A stretch of DNA of 37,662 nt, taken from contig NZ_MATO01000018.1 of assembly GCF_001700325.1 (NCBI RefSeq), forward strand, positions 1 through 37,662, read 5' to 3'. Shown piece by piece: positions 1 to 9,037 of the stretch. Made by a program: the position numbers and the translations under genes. The notes below the pieces were generated by a model. That model was not told the origin of the DNA, did not search any database, and saw only the letters and a program-made list of their open reading frames with translations. Numbering within the stretch: the stretch's first letter is position 1; every line of letters begins with the position of its first letter. Source of the DNA: Caryophanon latum. Its GTDB lineage: Bacteria > Bacillota > Bacilli > Bacillales_A > Planococcaceae.

Positions 1-158
1 TCACCTTCATGACCAACATCGTGTTCGCCGCCGAGCCCCAGGAATTTATCTGCGACGAGTAACCGCAGGAGCACATGTTTTTCTGTCTCGAGTAATCGCA
101 GAGACAAAGCGAGCCACCATACGCGAAATGCCAGTTTAATGGCTAATCAACACGCTTG
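1..158 (+). repeat. Dispersed palindromic repeat, copy A (cut by window edge)
   Basis: This is the right half of a long-type element. It matches copy C from the segment TTCATGACCAACATCGTG onward and ends in the shared terminus TGGCTAATCAACACGCTTG. It contains the hairpin TGTCTC (84-89), loop 90-100, GAGACA (101-106), a compensated version of TGCCTC/GAGGCA in copies D and E. The left end lies outside the window. Bases 159-224 show nothing I can name. Confidence 0.8.
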
Positions 159-224
159 GCACCGCCTACTAGTATTTTGTTCGATTTTGCTCGATTATGC
201 AGAAGTTATCAAGATATACTACTG

Positions 225-253
225 TTGACATAGGGAAAAGTACCCCGTATAAT
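225..253 (+). promoter_or_regulatory. Sigma-A promoter of yabE
   Basis: TTGACA at 225-230 and TATAAT at 248-253 are separated by 17 bp, a perfect vegetative consensus. The yabE start lies 31 bp beyond the -10 box, with a strong ribosome binding site AAGGAGGTG at 266-274 between them. Confidence 0.85.
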
Positions 254-284
254 CCAACAAGTATTAAGGAGGTGCTCTTTTTTA

Positions 285-1526
285 ATGACAAATTATACCA
301 CTGGAAATTCCGTATCGCGTGCATTGCGAAAAAAGCGAACGTTAATTTCTATTGTTTTATTCACATTAATAATTGGTTTTGTCCTTTCAGAAAGTACAGG
401 GAAAGCCATTACACTACAAGTAGATGGACAAATTCAACAATTTACGACAAATGCACATACGGTACAGGAGGCGCTTGATGAAATCGGCGTCGAAGTTTCG
501 GCATATGATGACGTACAGCCGCCACTGGACACGACTTTGACAGCAAAAATGATCATTGATGTCGAAAAGGCGAAAAAAATTGAGATTTCCGTGAATGAGG
601 AAAAACGCAATGTTTGGACGACCGAAAATGTTGTGAAAAATATTTTAGCAGAAGCAAACATTGACGTAGCAGAAGACGATAAATTGTCGCATAGCCTACA
701 TCAGCAAGTTGGTGAGGACGGCAAAATTGATGTTGAGCAGGCGTTTGAAATAACGATTGTAGATGGCAGAAAGGTTCGACAAGTAGCAGCGACATCGACG
801 ACGATCGCGAATGTTTTACAGGAGCAAGGCATTCAATTAGGAGAGCTAGACCGCATCGATTACAGCTTAGATGAGTACGTTACACCAGGGCAGACAATCG
901 AAATCGTTCGAGTGAAAAAAGTGACCGATGTTATGGAAGATAAAGTAGCATTTGAAATCGAGATGAAAAATGACGACACGCTGTTAAAGGGGCGCAAAAA
1001 AGTGCTTCAGCGAGGTAAGCGAGGAACGTTATCACGTACATATGAAGTTGTGCTTGAAAATGGCAAGGAAGTTTCGCGCACGTTAGCGGAGGAGAAAGTT
1101 GTGTCAAAGCCGGTGAATCAAATCGTTGCAGTCGGTACGAAAACGGCAGTGAGCACAACGAAATCGACCGTTAGTAAAACAGCACCAATAACATCTGTGC
1201 TACATAACAATCAAGTAGCGAAGGAGCCGTCAGCAGGTCGCGAGCTAACGATGACGGCAACCGCTTATACAGCGACATGTAAAGGCTGCATCGGCATTAC
1301 GAAGACGGGTATTAACTTACTGAAAAACCCACATTTAAAAGTAATCGCAGTAGACCCGAAAGTCATTCCGCTTGGCTCAGATGTTTGGGTTGAAGGATAT
1401 GGCTATGCGGTTGCTGGCGATACAGGTGGTGCGATTAAAGGAAATATTATCGATTTATTTATGCCGAATGTTGACGATGCATATGATTGGGGACGCCGCA
1501 CAGTTCGTGTGAAAGTGTTAAATTAA
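285..1526 (+). CDS. yabE: YabE-type cell-wall protein with DUF348, G5 and 3D domains
   Basis: This is a membrane-anchored or secreted protein of 413 residues, related to resuscitation-promoting-factor-like wall proteins. A single hydrophobic segment at about residues 19-36 serves as anchor or signal. Three DUF348 repeats follow (about 40-85, 98-140 and 153-208), then a G5 domain (about 212-285), a Thr/Ser-rich linker and a C-terminal 3D domain (about 321-412). The 3D domain keeps its aspartates (VDPKVIPLGS, AGDTGG, NIIDLF). 3D domains are related to MltA-type lytic transglycosylases, so a peptidoglycan-cleaving role is likely. The start is set by AAGGAGGTG at 266-274. As in B. subtilis it stands directly upstream of rnmV and ksgA, but it has its own promoter and terminator. 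Confidence 0.9.
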   Translation: MTNYTTGNSVSRALRKKRTLISIVLFTLIIGFVLSESTGKAITLQVDGQIQQFTTNAHTVQEALDEIGVEVSAYDDVQPPLDTTLTAKMIIDVEKAKKIEISVNEEKRNVWTTENVVKNILAEANIDVAEDDKLSHSLHQQVGEDGKIDVEQAFEITIVDGRKVRQVAATSTTIANVLQEQGIQLGELDRIDYSLDEYVTPGQTIEIVRVKKVTDVMEDKVAFEIEMKNDDTLLKGRKKVLQRGKRGTLSRTYEVVLENGKEVSRTLAEEKVVSKPVNQIVAVGTKTAVSTTKSTVSKTAPITSVLHNNQVAKEPSAGRELTMTATAYTATCKGCIGITKTGINLLKNPHLKVIAVDPKVIPLGSDVWVEGYGYAVAGDTGGAIKGNIIDLFMPNVDDAYDWGRRTVRVKVLN

Positions 1527-1530
1527 TTGG

Positions 1531-1567
1531 AATGGTAGAGACAATGATAGCATTGTACTCTGCCATT
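1531..1567 (+). terminator. Hairpin terminator after yabE
   Basis: AATGGTAGAGACAATG pairs with CATTGTACTCTGCCATT around the loop ATAG, with one mismatch. The T tract behind it (TTTACATTTTT) is interrupted, so termination may be partial. Confidence 0.6.
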
Positions 1568-1592
1568 TTACATTTTTGCGACATCATTGCAA

Positions 1593-1622
1593 TTGGACAG
1601 ACGATACAGAGCGATGTAAAAT
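1593..1622 (+). promoter_or_regulatory. Possible sigma-A promoter for rnmV-ksgA
   Basis: TTGGAC at 1593-1598 and TAAAAT at 1617-1622 are 18 bp apart. The match is moderate, but the position between the yabE terminator and rnmV fits. Confidence 0.4.
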
Positions 1623-1665
1623 AAAGCACAGTATGACGTTAAAACAAGGAAAGAGGAATTGAAGC

Positions 1666-3100
<1,435 letters not shown>

Positions 3101-3105
3101 ACGTA

Positions 3106-3149
3106 AAGGATGTGTTGCATGTCAAATCGACAGTAGCACATCCTTTTTT
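3106..3149 (+). terminator. Intrinsic terminator after ksgA
   Basis: AAGGATGTG (3106-3114) pairs with CACATCCTT (3137-3145), followed by a T tract. It lies before repeat B, so B was inserted downstream of the transcription unit. Confidence 0.8.
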
Positions 3150-3161
3150 CAAGTGTGTTAG

Positions 3162-3497
3162 TTAGGTTCTGTCTAAAAATGATTTTATAACGGCTTGGAA
3201 CTCGTTCGTCACGATCAATTGGGATTGACGCATACTTGAAACGAGAGGCGGACTCCAGCTGGAAAAGCTCGCGTCGAAAGACCCCGCAGACACGAGGAAC
3301 GAGTGTTGAGGAGGCTTGAGGAAGGCAGTAAGCGCCACTACACGAGTCACTGCCTTCAGAATAAACATCGTGTTCGCCGCAGAGCCCGCGGAAAGGCTGC
3401 CTCGATGTAAAGAGCAACGCCATGTTATGACAAAGAACGCGATTTCGTTCCTCGCTATTATGTATACTGAATTCTGGAGTTTTTAGACATGTCCTAA
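3162..3497 (+). repeat. Dispersed repeat, copy B, with 18-bp terminal inverted repeats
   Basis: This is a 336-bp element. The left end TTAGGTTCTGTCTAAAAA (3162-3179) is the inverse of the right end at 3480-3497 with three mismatches. A trinucleotide TAG flanks both sides (3159-3161, 3498-3500). The interior carries the family core (GGCGGACTCCAGCTGG ... CCCGCGGAAAGGCTGCCTCG) and the perfect stem GAAGGCAGT (3321-3329)/ACTGCCTTC (3349-3357). No credible coding frame lies inside. Copies I and O share its left or right end. Confidence 0.85.
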
Positions 3498-3506
3498 TAG
3501 AACTTT

Positions 3507-3526
3507 AAAATACATTCACCGTCTAT
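3507..3526 (-). repeat. Fragment of a J-type repeat end
   Basis: The reverse complement of these 20 bases is identical to 17693-17712, the left end of repeat J. It appears to be the remnant of an older element into whose end copy C was inserted; its last nine bases (ACCGTCTAT) form the left half of the C target duplication. Confidence 0.65.
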
Positions 3527-3821
3527 CACGTCTGTTGATTCGCCACTTTTATACAGCTGAATCGGTTGTTTTCAGCAGCAACACTGAGATAGAAGCCGCG
3601 TAAAAATGGCATGGCGCGTTCGGCGAGACTTCTAGGGGAAAAGCTCGTGCCTCAAGACCCCGCAAGCCACGACGCAGGAATGGCGCGGAGGCTTGAGGAA
3701 GGCGATAAGCGCACGTCCATTTGGCATCGCCTTCATGACCAACATCGTGTTCGCCGCCGAGCCCCAGAAAAGCGAGCCGCAATACGCGAAATGCCAATCG
3801 AATGGCTAATCAACACGCTTG
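3527..3821 (+). repeat. Dispersed repeat, copy C, full-length long type with 9-bp target duplication
   Basis: This is a 295-bp element. The ends are imperfect inverted repeats of 19 bp (left TGTTGATTCGCCA at 3533-3545, right TGGCTAATCAACA at 3803-3815). It is flanked by the perfect 9-bp direct repeat ACCGTCTAT (3518-3526 and 3822-3830). The interior holds the stem GAAGGCGAT (3698-3706)/ATCGCCTTC (3726-3734). Copy M is the same element in reverse. The open frames inside are on both strands, lack good start sites and are not conserved between copies. Confidence 0.85.
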
Positions 3822-3937
3822 ACCGTCTATATACTACGAATTGTAGAAAATAGGCACTTTCCATCCCTTATAAACGCCGAGATTGCAATGGTTTTAGTGC
3901 AAAATACGAAAAAAATATGCGATGTATAGGAAAGTAA

Positions 3938-3966
3938 TTGACATTGTATATACGGAAGATTATAAT
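3938..3966 (+). promoter_or_regulatory. Upstream sigma-A promoter of veg (P1)
   Basis: TTGACA (3938-3943), a 17-bp spacer and TATAAT (3961-3966) make a perfect consensus. The surrounding DNA is AT-rich, as expected for a very strong promoter. The rest of 3831-3937 shows nothing recognisable. Confidence 0.85.
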
Positions 3967-3978
3967 ATTATATTTTGA

Positions 3979-4007
3979 TTGACAAATATAATATTTCGTA
4001 ATATACT
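3979..4007 (+). promoter_or_regulatory. Downstream sigma-A promoter of veg (P2)
   Basis: TTGACA (3979-3984), a 17-bp spacer and TATACT (4002-4007) lie 41 bp after P1 in the same phase. The -10 box lies 25 bp before the veg start. Confidence 0.8.
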
Positions 4008-4032
4008 GACATATAGTGAGGTGTATGCGAAA

Positions 4033-4287
4033 ATGCCAAAAACATTAGCTGACATTAAAAAGTCGTTAGATAGTCATTTGGGAAAACGTTTGCAATTAAA
4101 AGCAAATGGTGGTCGCAAGAAAACCGTCGAGTGTACGGGCGTACTTTGTGATACGTACCGCGCGATTTTTGTCGTAGAACTCGATCAAGACGATAACACA
4201 ACGAAACGTGTGTCGTATAGTTATACAGATATTTTAACGGAAGCTGTTGAAATTACTTTTGAACAAGAAGTAATGACAGCTAAGTAA
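4033..4287 (+). CDS. veg: Veg protein (biofilm-associated, DUF1021)
   Basis: This small protein of 84 residues begins [20 protein letters not shown], closely like B. subtilis Veg as I recall it (about 86 residues, MAKTLSDIKRSLD). In B. subtilis Veg is abundant and affects biofilm matrix genes and spore outgrowth; its biochemical activity is not settled. The start is ATG 4033, with GAGGTG at 4019-4024. The frame is open up to 3979, but that would place the promoter -10 box inside the coding region. Two consensus promoters precede it, matching the very strong veg promoter of Bacillus. The sspF gene that normally follows is absent. Confidence 0.93.
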   Translation: MPKTLADIKKSLDSHLGKRLQLKANGGRKKTVECTGVLCDTYRAIFVVELDQDDNTTKRVSYSYTDILTEAVEITFEQEVMTAK

Positions 4288-4318
4288 TTTGTTTTGATTT
4301 ATATGGTTACATAACGAG

Positions 4319-4348
4319 CACTCATGGCAACGCGCCTGGGTGTTTTTT
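4319..4348 (+). terminator. Intrinsic terminator after veg
   Basis: CACTCATGGC (4319-4328) pairs with GCCTGGGTG (4334-4342) with a bulge, followed by six T. Confidence 0.75.
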
Positions 4349-4408
4349 ATGTGTACAGAAATGTGACAGCTCGGTACAAGTTCTGTGCGGTCGTTTTTCG
4401 TTGTTGTA

Positions 4409-4417
4409 TGGTAGAAT
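4409..4417 (+). promoter_or_regulatory. Extended -10 promoter before ispE
   Basis: TG-G-TAGAAT at 4409-4417 is an extended -10 element. No good -35 box lies 17 bp upstream. It is the only plausible promoter between the veg terminator and ispE. Confidence 0.5.
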
Positions 4418-4489
4418 AGAACACATGAAAATTAAAGGATGGGCTCGGCAATGGACGAGTTCATTTTCCATGCGGCAGGAGGAATAGCA

Positions 4490-5359
4490 ATGCTTTACGT
4501 AAAGGCACCAGCAAAAATTAATTTAACATTAGACGTATTACATAAACGTCCAGACGGTTATCACGAGGTTGAGATGGTGATGACGACGGTAGATTTAGCA
4601 GATCGCATCGGTTTAGAATTGCGCGATGATGAGGAAATTGTCATTTTATCAGCAGATCGTTTCGTACCAGATGACCATCGCAACTTAGCGTATCAGGCGG
4701 CAAAAGTGTTAAAGGATGCGTATAACATTAAGCAAGGCGTATCGATTTCAATCGATAAAGAAATTCCAATTGCAGCAGGGCTTGCAGGTGGAAGCAGTGA
4801 TGCCGCGGCGACGTTACGCGGTTTAAATGAATTATGGAACTTAAATTTAAGCATCGATACGTTGGCGGAGCTTGGAGCGAAAGTAGGCTCGGACGTATCA
4901 TTTTGTGTGTACGGCGGAACTGCGCTTGCGAAAGGGCGAGGAGAGAAAATTCAAGAGCTATCGTCACCACCTGCTTGTTGGGTCGTGCTTGCGAAGCCAT
5001 CAATTGGTGTATCAACGGCGGAAGTGTATGGCGGCTTAAAGTTAGACGAAACAGTTGAGCATCCGAACACAGCAGCGATGTTACAGGCAATTGAGGAAGG
5101 CAGCTTTTCAAAAATGTGCGATTCGATCGGCAATGTGCTAGAATCGGTAACGTTAAATATGCATCCGGAAGTAGCGATCATTAAAGAGCAAATGAAGCGC
5201 TTCGGGGCGGACGCAGTACTGATGAGCGGAAGCGGACCGACAGTATTTGGGCTTGTTGAGCATGAGGCGCGTGCTGCACGTATTTATAATGGCTTAAAAG
5301 GCTTTTGTGAAGAAGTATACACAATCCGCTTAGTCGGCGAACGCAATGCACTTGTATAA
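4490..5359 (+). CDS. ispE: 4-(cytidine 5'-diphospho)-2-C-methyl-D-erythritol kinase
   Basis: IspE phosphorylates CDP-methylerythritol with ATP, the fourth step of the MEP route to isoprenoids. The 289-residue protein is of the GHMP kinase family: substrate-binding [10 protein letters not shown] near the N-terminus, ATP loop [11 protein letters not shown] (97-107), catalytic aspartate in GSDVSF (D135) and a C-terminal GSGPTVFG glycine motif. I chose ATG 4490 because AGGAGG sits 7 bp upstream (4477-4482) and the family N-terminus starts there; an in-frame ATG at 4451 is less likely. It lies 62 bp upstream of purR, probably in one transcript, as in B. subtilis. Confidence 0.95.
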   Translation: MLYVKAPAKINLTLDVLHKRPDGYHEVEMVMTTVDLADRIGLELRDDEEIVILSADRFVPDDHRNLAYQAAKVLKDAYNIKQGVSISIDKEIPIAAGLAGGSSDAAATLRGLNELWNLNLSIDTLAELGAKVGSDVSFCVYGGTALAKGRGEKIQELSSPPACWVVLAKPSIGVSTAEVYGGLKLDETVEHPNTAAMLQAIEEGSFSKMCDSIGNVLESVTLNMHPEVAIIKEQMKRFGADAVLMSGSGPTVFGLVEHEARAARIYNGLKGFCEEVYTIRLVGERNALV

Positions 5360-5421
5360 AACCGTACATTCATGGTAAATTGTGTATAAAATATTCGTAT
5401 TTATAATAAGGAGTGGGTTAT

Positions 5422-6249
5422 ATGAAATGGAAGCGCAGTGAGCGACTTGTCGACATGACATACTATTTGCTTGAGCATCCACATCAACTAATCCCGTTAA
5501 CTTACTTTTCAGAGCTTTATCAATCGGCGAAATCCTCGATTAGTGAAGACTTAACAATCGTTAAAGAAACATTTGAAGAAAAAGGAATCGGGCTATTAGT
5601 AACTGTGCCTGGCGCAGCCGGTGGTGTGAAGTACATCCCGAAAATGTCAGATCAGGAAATTCAACAGATCATCATTAATTTAATTGACCAACTTAGTCAG
5701 TCGGATCGTTTATTACCAGGTGGCTATTTATTTATGACCGATTTGCTCGGCAACCCAGATTTAATGAACCAAGTTGGGAAAGTGTTCGCAAGCGCGTTTG
5801 CGGACCAGCAAATTGATGTCATTATGACGGTAGCGACGAAAGGTATTTCGATTGCGCATGCGATTGCACGTCATTTAAATGTACCGGTCGTTGTTGTACG
5901 TCGCGATAGCAAAGTAACAGAAGGCTCAACGGTGAGCATTAATTACGTATCAGGCTCTTCAAGAAGAATTCAAACAATGGTATTATCAAAACGTAGCATG
6001 AAAAGTGGACAGCGTGTGCTCATTACCGATGACTTCATGAAAGTTGGCGGCACGATGAACGGCATGAAAAATTTACTAGAGGAGTTCGATTGTGAGCTTG
6101 CAGGCATCGCGGTGCTTGTTGAGGCAGAGCATGCGGACGAAACGCTCGTAGATGACTACTATTCACTCGTCAAGCTACATGAAGTAAATGAGAAAGACCG
6201 TACTATTGCTTTAAGTGAAGGAAACTTTTTTTCTAAGGAGAGAGATTAA
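5422..6249 (+). CDS. purR: Purine operon repressor PurR
   Basis: PurR represses purine synthesis and salvage genes in Bacillota and is released from DNA by PRPP. The protein has 275 residues: an N-terminal winged helix (about 1-73, with SAKSSISEDL) and a phosphoribosyltransferase-like effector domain whose PRPP loop is ITDDFMKVGGT (201-211). The start is ATG 5422, with AAGGAG at 5408-5413; a GTG at 5413 overlaps the ribosome binding site and is unlikely. Its stop codon directly abuts the yabJ start. I see only a partial ATTCG half site upstream and no clear PurBox pair, so autoregulation is not evident. prs, which makes its effector, is 5 kb downstream. Confidence 0.95.
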   Translation: MKWKRSERLVDMTYYLLEHPHQLIPLTYFSELYQSAKSSISEDLTIVKETFEEKGIGLLVTVPGAAGGVKYIPKMSDQEIQQIIINLIDQLSQSDRLLPGGYLFMTDLLGNPDLMNQVGKVFASAFADQQIDVIMTVATKGISIAHAIARHLNVPVVVVRRDSKVTEGSTVSINYVSGSSRRIQTMVLSKRSMKSGQRVLITDDFMKVGGTMNGMKNLLEEFDCELAGIAVLVEAEHADETLVDDYYSLVKLHEVNEKDRTIALSEGNFFSKERD

Positions 6250-6627
6250 ATGATGAAGGTAGTTTCAACAACAAATGCTCCAGCTGCAATTGGACCATAT
6301 TCGCAAGGTATTATCGTAAACGGCGTATTTTATTCTTCAGGTCAAATTCCACTGACAGCTGCAGGCGATTTAGTAGAAGGCGATATTCAAGCACAAACGA
6401 ACCAAGTGTTTGAAAACTTAAAAGCAGTGCTTGCAGAAGCAGGCTCTTCATTAGACCAAGTTGTGAAAACGACTGTATTTATGAAGGATATGAACGACTT
6501 CGTAGCGATGAACGAAGTGTATGCACAACATTTCGGTGAGCATAAACCAGCGCGTTCAGCAGTAGAAGTGGCACGTTTACCAAAGGACGTAAAAGTAGAA
6601 ATCGAAGTAATTGCATTAGTTAAATAA
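6250..6627 (+). CDS. yabJ: RidA-family enamine/imine deaminase YabJ
   Basis: RidA proteins (YjgF/YER057c/UK114) are trimeric and hydrolyse reactive enamine or imine intermediates, such as 2-aminoacrylate, from PLP enzymes. The 125-residue product shows the N-terminal [11 protein letters not shown] motif, the SGQIPL strand, and C-terminal [11 protein letters not shown], containing the conserved arginine that holds the carboxylate, followed by VEIEVIAL. Translation starts at ATG 6250, immediately after the purR stop, using AAGGAG at 6235-6240 inside purR. In B. subtilis yabJ is needed for full purine repression together with purR, which fits this tight coupling. Confidence 0.95.
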   Translation: MMKVVSTTNAPAAIGPYSQGIIVNGVFYSSGQIPLTAAGDLVEGDIQAQTNQVFENLKAVLAEAGSSLDQVVKTTVFMKDMNDFVAMNEVYAQHFGEHKPARSAVEVARLPKDVKVEIEVIALVK

Positions 6628-6630
6628 ACG

Positions 6631-6821
6631 CAGGTCTGTTGATTCGCCACTTGTATACAGCTACATTGGTTGTTTTTAGCAGTAAAACAACAATAAATGT
6701 GTCTTTATAATGGCAGAGAGCGTACGCCGAGCCCTAGGAATGGATCTGCCTCGAGTAACCGCAGAGGCAAAGTGAGCCGCCATACGCGACTTGCCAATTC
6801 AATGGCTAATCAACACGCTTG
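6631..6821 (+). repeat. Dispersed repeat, copy D (internally deleted)
   Basis: The 191-bp element has the same ends as copy C (GTCTGTTGATTCGCCA at the left, TGGCTAATCAACACGCTTG at the right) but lacks the middle. It keeps the hairpin TGCCTC (6747-6752), loop, GAGGCA (6764-6769). The flanking 9-mers AAATAAACG and AAATAATAT share six bases. It sits between the yabJ stop codon and the yabJ terminator, so it is transcribed. Confidence 0.8.
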
Positions 6822-6831
6822 AAATAATATG

Positions 6832-6873
6832 AAAAAAACCTCATTCGAAGAGCCTCTCGAATGAGGTTTTTTT
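6832..6873. terminator. Terminator after purR-yabJ, symmetrical
   Basis: A 17-bp perfect stem (AAAAAAACCTCATTCGA at 6832-6848 and its complement at 6857-6873) around an 8-nt loop carries A and T runs on both sides, so it can work in either direction. Confidence 0.88.
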
Positions 6874-6942
6874 GTTGTAATGATGAGTACTAAAAAGTAA
6901 TTGAGGGAATGGAAGATTATAATCATTTTTAGTAAATAGACG

Positions 6943-7210
6943 GTTCATTACTGTAAGCTGAGGTTGATGCATAAAGGTTGCTTGAAATAAAAGTCGGACT
7001 CCAGCGGGAAAAGCGCGAGCCTTGAGCCCCCCATACACGAAGCATGAGTGTCGAGGAGGCTTGAGGAAGGCGGTGAACGCTATTACACGCGTCATCACCT
7101 TCATGACAAACATCGTGTTCGCCGCCGATTCCCAGAATTGATCTGCCTCGAGTAACCGCAGAGGCAAAGCGGGCCGCCTTACGCTTCTGTCGATTGATTG
7201 GCTTGTTATT
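6943..7210 (+). repeat. Dispersed repeat, copy E (hybrid ends)
   Basis: The left end (GTTCATTACTGTAAGCTG) matches copies F and K, while the middle and right part match copies A and C, including GAAGGCGGTGA (7066-7076)/TCATCACCTTC (7092-7102) and TGCCTC (7144-7149)/GAGGCA (7161-7166). The right boundary is uncertain; if it is 7210, the flanking 9-mers AAATAGACG and AAATGAACG match at seven positions. The rest of this 621-bp gene-free stretch is copy D and the yabJ terminator. Confidence 0.75.
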
Positions 7211-7248
7211 AAATGAACGAATCGGCATTTTAAAAAGGGGTGTAAAGT

Positions 7249-8706
7249 ATGGATATAAAACAGCTTTTAAGAGAGGATTTAGAGCGTAAAAATCGTTTAA
7301 TGACAATTATTATTGTTATCGCTGCTACATTGGGGCTCGTATTTAATTTATTAATGAAAAATCACATTGTCGTACCGGTAACATTAGCCGCTATTGATCT
7401 GATCATCGTAACAATGTTTTTTTTACAAAAAAAATCAACAGCGATTCGAGCAATTTTTCCGTATATTAGTGTTTTTTTAATTGCATGTATAGCTATTACA
7501 TCGCTCATATTTGACGAGCCGAAAGTGGGTGCGATTGGGGTAGCCTTTTTAGCGTTAGTTGCCTCGTCAATTCATAGTCGCATGTCCGTATTTCTGTTTG
7601 GCTATGCTGTGACGTTAGGTATTATCGTTACAGTTGGCTTAAATGGGGCAGGAACGTTAGTCGTTTCGTATACGAATGTGTATTTATTGCATTTATTATC
7701 GTCAATTGTGTTATTTTCCCTTGTTCGTTTTACAAATCAAATACACAGTCGTGCAAATGAATTAATCGTAACGGCAGCTGAACGTGCACAGCAAGATGGG
7801 CAGCAGCGTGAAATATTAATGCAGGCAGTTGAGGCGATGACAGCGAACTTGCAAAAAATCACAGCTTTAAATGACACATCATATGGCGCACAGCAGCGAA
7901 TGACAGAAGCGGCAAATGATGTGTTAAGTGGTGCAGAAGAGCAGCAACAGCAAATTCTCGGCGTTGTAGAAACGACAGACGCGACAAAGCGCAGTGTAGA
8001 GAGCATGATGTTTACGCTTCAAAACGTCGTTGAGCAAGCTTCTACAGCAGCAAATGAAGCGACAGTAGGAGCAACGAGCATGCAGGAGATGAAGAGTGAA
8101 ATCGAAACATTCCATTTGTTTTTCAACGAGCTAAAATCGACGTTTGATGACTTGACGATGAAAATTACAGAAACGAACGTGCTTGCTAATGCGATTCGTG
8201 AGATTACAACACAGACGAATTTGTTGTCACTTAATGCCTCGATTGAAGCAGCGCGTGCAGGAGATTTTGGTAAAGGCTTCGCAGTTGTGGCAGAAGAGAT
8301 TCGTAAGCTTGCGACGGTGACTGATGAAACACTCGTGCGCATCGATGATAATTTAGCTGAAGTTAATCGCTATAATGAAGTTGCATTACAAAAAATAGAA
8401 AATGGCGTGCAAACGATTAGCATGCAAGTACATCGCGCAACTGCGACGAATGAAACGTTCGAGCAGCTATATACGGTAATGCAAAGTTTGCAAGACGTCG
8501 TTGAGCGCTTAACGAATGAGGCGATTCAAATTGATACGAACAGTACGTCAGTTGTACAAAAAGCAACGCGCGTGAAAGAAATTTTACACAGCAGCGATAC
8601 GTTAATGCTACGTTTTAGCGATGCGATTGCGATGCTAGTGCAAAATCAGCAAACGAGTAGTGCTGCAGTTGAGGAAACGTATGAACAAACGAAAAGGCTC
8701 ATTTAA
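7249..8706 (+). CDS. Methyl-accepting chemotaxis protein with six-TM sensor region
   Basis: This chemoreceptor-like protein has 485 residues. The N-terminal 160 residues form about six membrane helices (17-35, 41-59, 68-89, 94-110, 112-130, 143-160) with almost no extracellular domain, so the stimulus is probably sensed in or at the membrane. The rest is a coiled-coil cytoplasmic domain whose hairpin tip [20 protein letters not shown] (319-338) and [13 protein letters not shown] (343-355) are the CheA/CheW-contact signature. I see no HAMP domain. The start follows AAAAGGGGTG (7233-7242). It is not part of the usual yabJ-spoVG order and lies between repeats E and F. The ligand is unknown; a non-chemotactic signalling role is possible. 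Confidence 0.88.
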   Translation: MDIKQLLREDLERKNRLMTIIIVIAATLGLVFNLLMKNHIVVPVTLAAIDLIIVTMFFLQKKSTAIRAIFPYISVFLIACIAITSLIFDEPKVGAIGVAFLALVASSIHSRMSVFLFGYAVTLGIIVTVGLNGAGTLVVSYTNVYLLHLLSSIVLFSLVRFTNQIHSRANELIVTAAERAQQDGQQREILMQAVEAMTANLQKITALNDTSYGAQQRMTEAANDVLSGAEEQQQQILGVVETTDATKRSVESMMFTLQNVVEQASTAANEATVGATSMQEMKSEIETFHLFFNELKSTFDDLTMKITETNVLANAIREITTQTNLLSLNASIEAARAGDFGKGFAVVAEEIRKLATVTDETLVRIDDNLAEVNRYNEVALQKIENGVQTISMQVHRATATNETFEQLYTVMQSLQDVVERLTNEAIQIDTNSTSVVQKATRVKEILHSSDTLMLRFSDAIAMLVQNQQTSSAAVEETYEQTKRLI

Positions 8707-8760
8707 CATCGCAATTAACGGACGTACAGTAGTATTATGTTTCTGAGTTACATTAAATAG

Positions 8761-8864
8761 GTTCATCACCGTAAGCTGGGGTTGACGTATAAAAGTTGCT
8801 TGAGCCGCGCCCGCGGAAAGCCTGCCTCGACGTGAAAAGCAACCCCAAGTTATGGTGAAGAGCC
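8761..8864 (+). repeat. Dispersed repeat, copy F (minimal hairpin) with perfect 9-bp target duplication
   Basis: This 104-bp element starts GTTCATCACCGTAAGC and ends GGTGAAGAGCC; the ends are imperfect inverted repeats. The perfect direct repeat ATTAAATAG flanks it (8752-8760 and 8865-8873; ten bases if the preceding C is counted). Inside, GTTGCTT pairs with AAGCAAC and the core CCCGCGGAAAGCCTGCCTCG is kept. Copy K is the same element without the internal deletion. Confidence 0.88.
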
Positions 8865-8963
8865 ATTAAATAGTCAATTTTGCGTATAAAAAAACGCTGT
8901 TATTTCTCGTAAAGCACTATTTTTTAGGAAGATTCCAAATTATATAAAAATATCTTTTTAAAA

Positions 8964-8993
8964 GAAGGATTTATGTCACTGTTTATAGAATAA
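8964..8993 (+). promoter_or_regulatory. Sigma-H-type promoter of spoVG
   Basis: GAAGGATTT (8964-8972), a 12-bp spacer and ATAGAATAA (8985-8993) match the sigma-H consensus RNAGGAWWW-N11-12-RNNGAATWW at every defined position. spoVG is a classic sigma-H target in B. subtilis. No strong sigma-A promoter is seen in 8874-9037. Confidence 0.75.
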
Positions 8994-9037
8994 CATCACA
9001 TTGGAATAAACTACTAAAAATAAGGATGGTGCAAATA

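Noticed and set aside
5360-5421. PurBox operator before purR
   Set aside because: Only one ATTCG half site is visible; the inverted partner at the usual spacing is missing.
6841-7306. Two overlapping minus-strand frames upstream of the MCP gene
   Set aside because: They are made of terminator and repeat E sequence; similar frames arise in copies B and C only because of the shared repeat.
6628-9037. Composite transposon carrying the MCP gene
   Set aside because: No transposase is present and copies E and F each have their own end types and flanks, so a single composite unit cannot be supported; kept only as a context finding.
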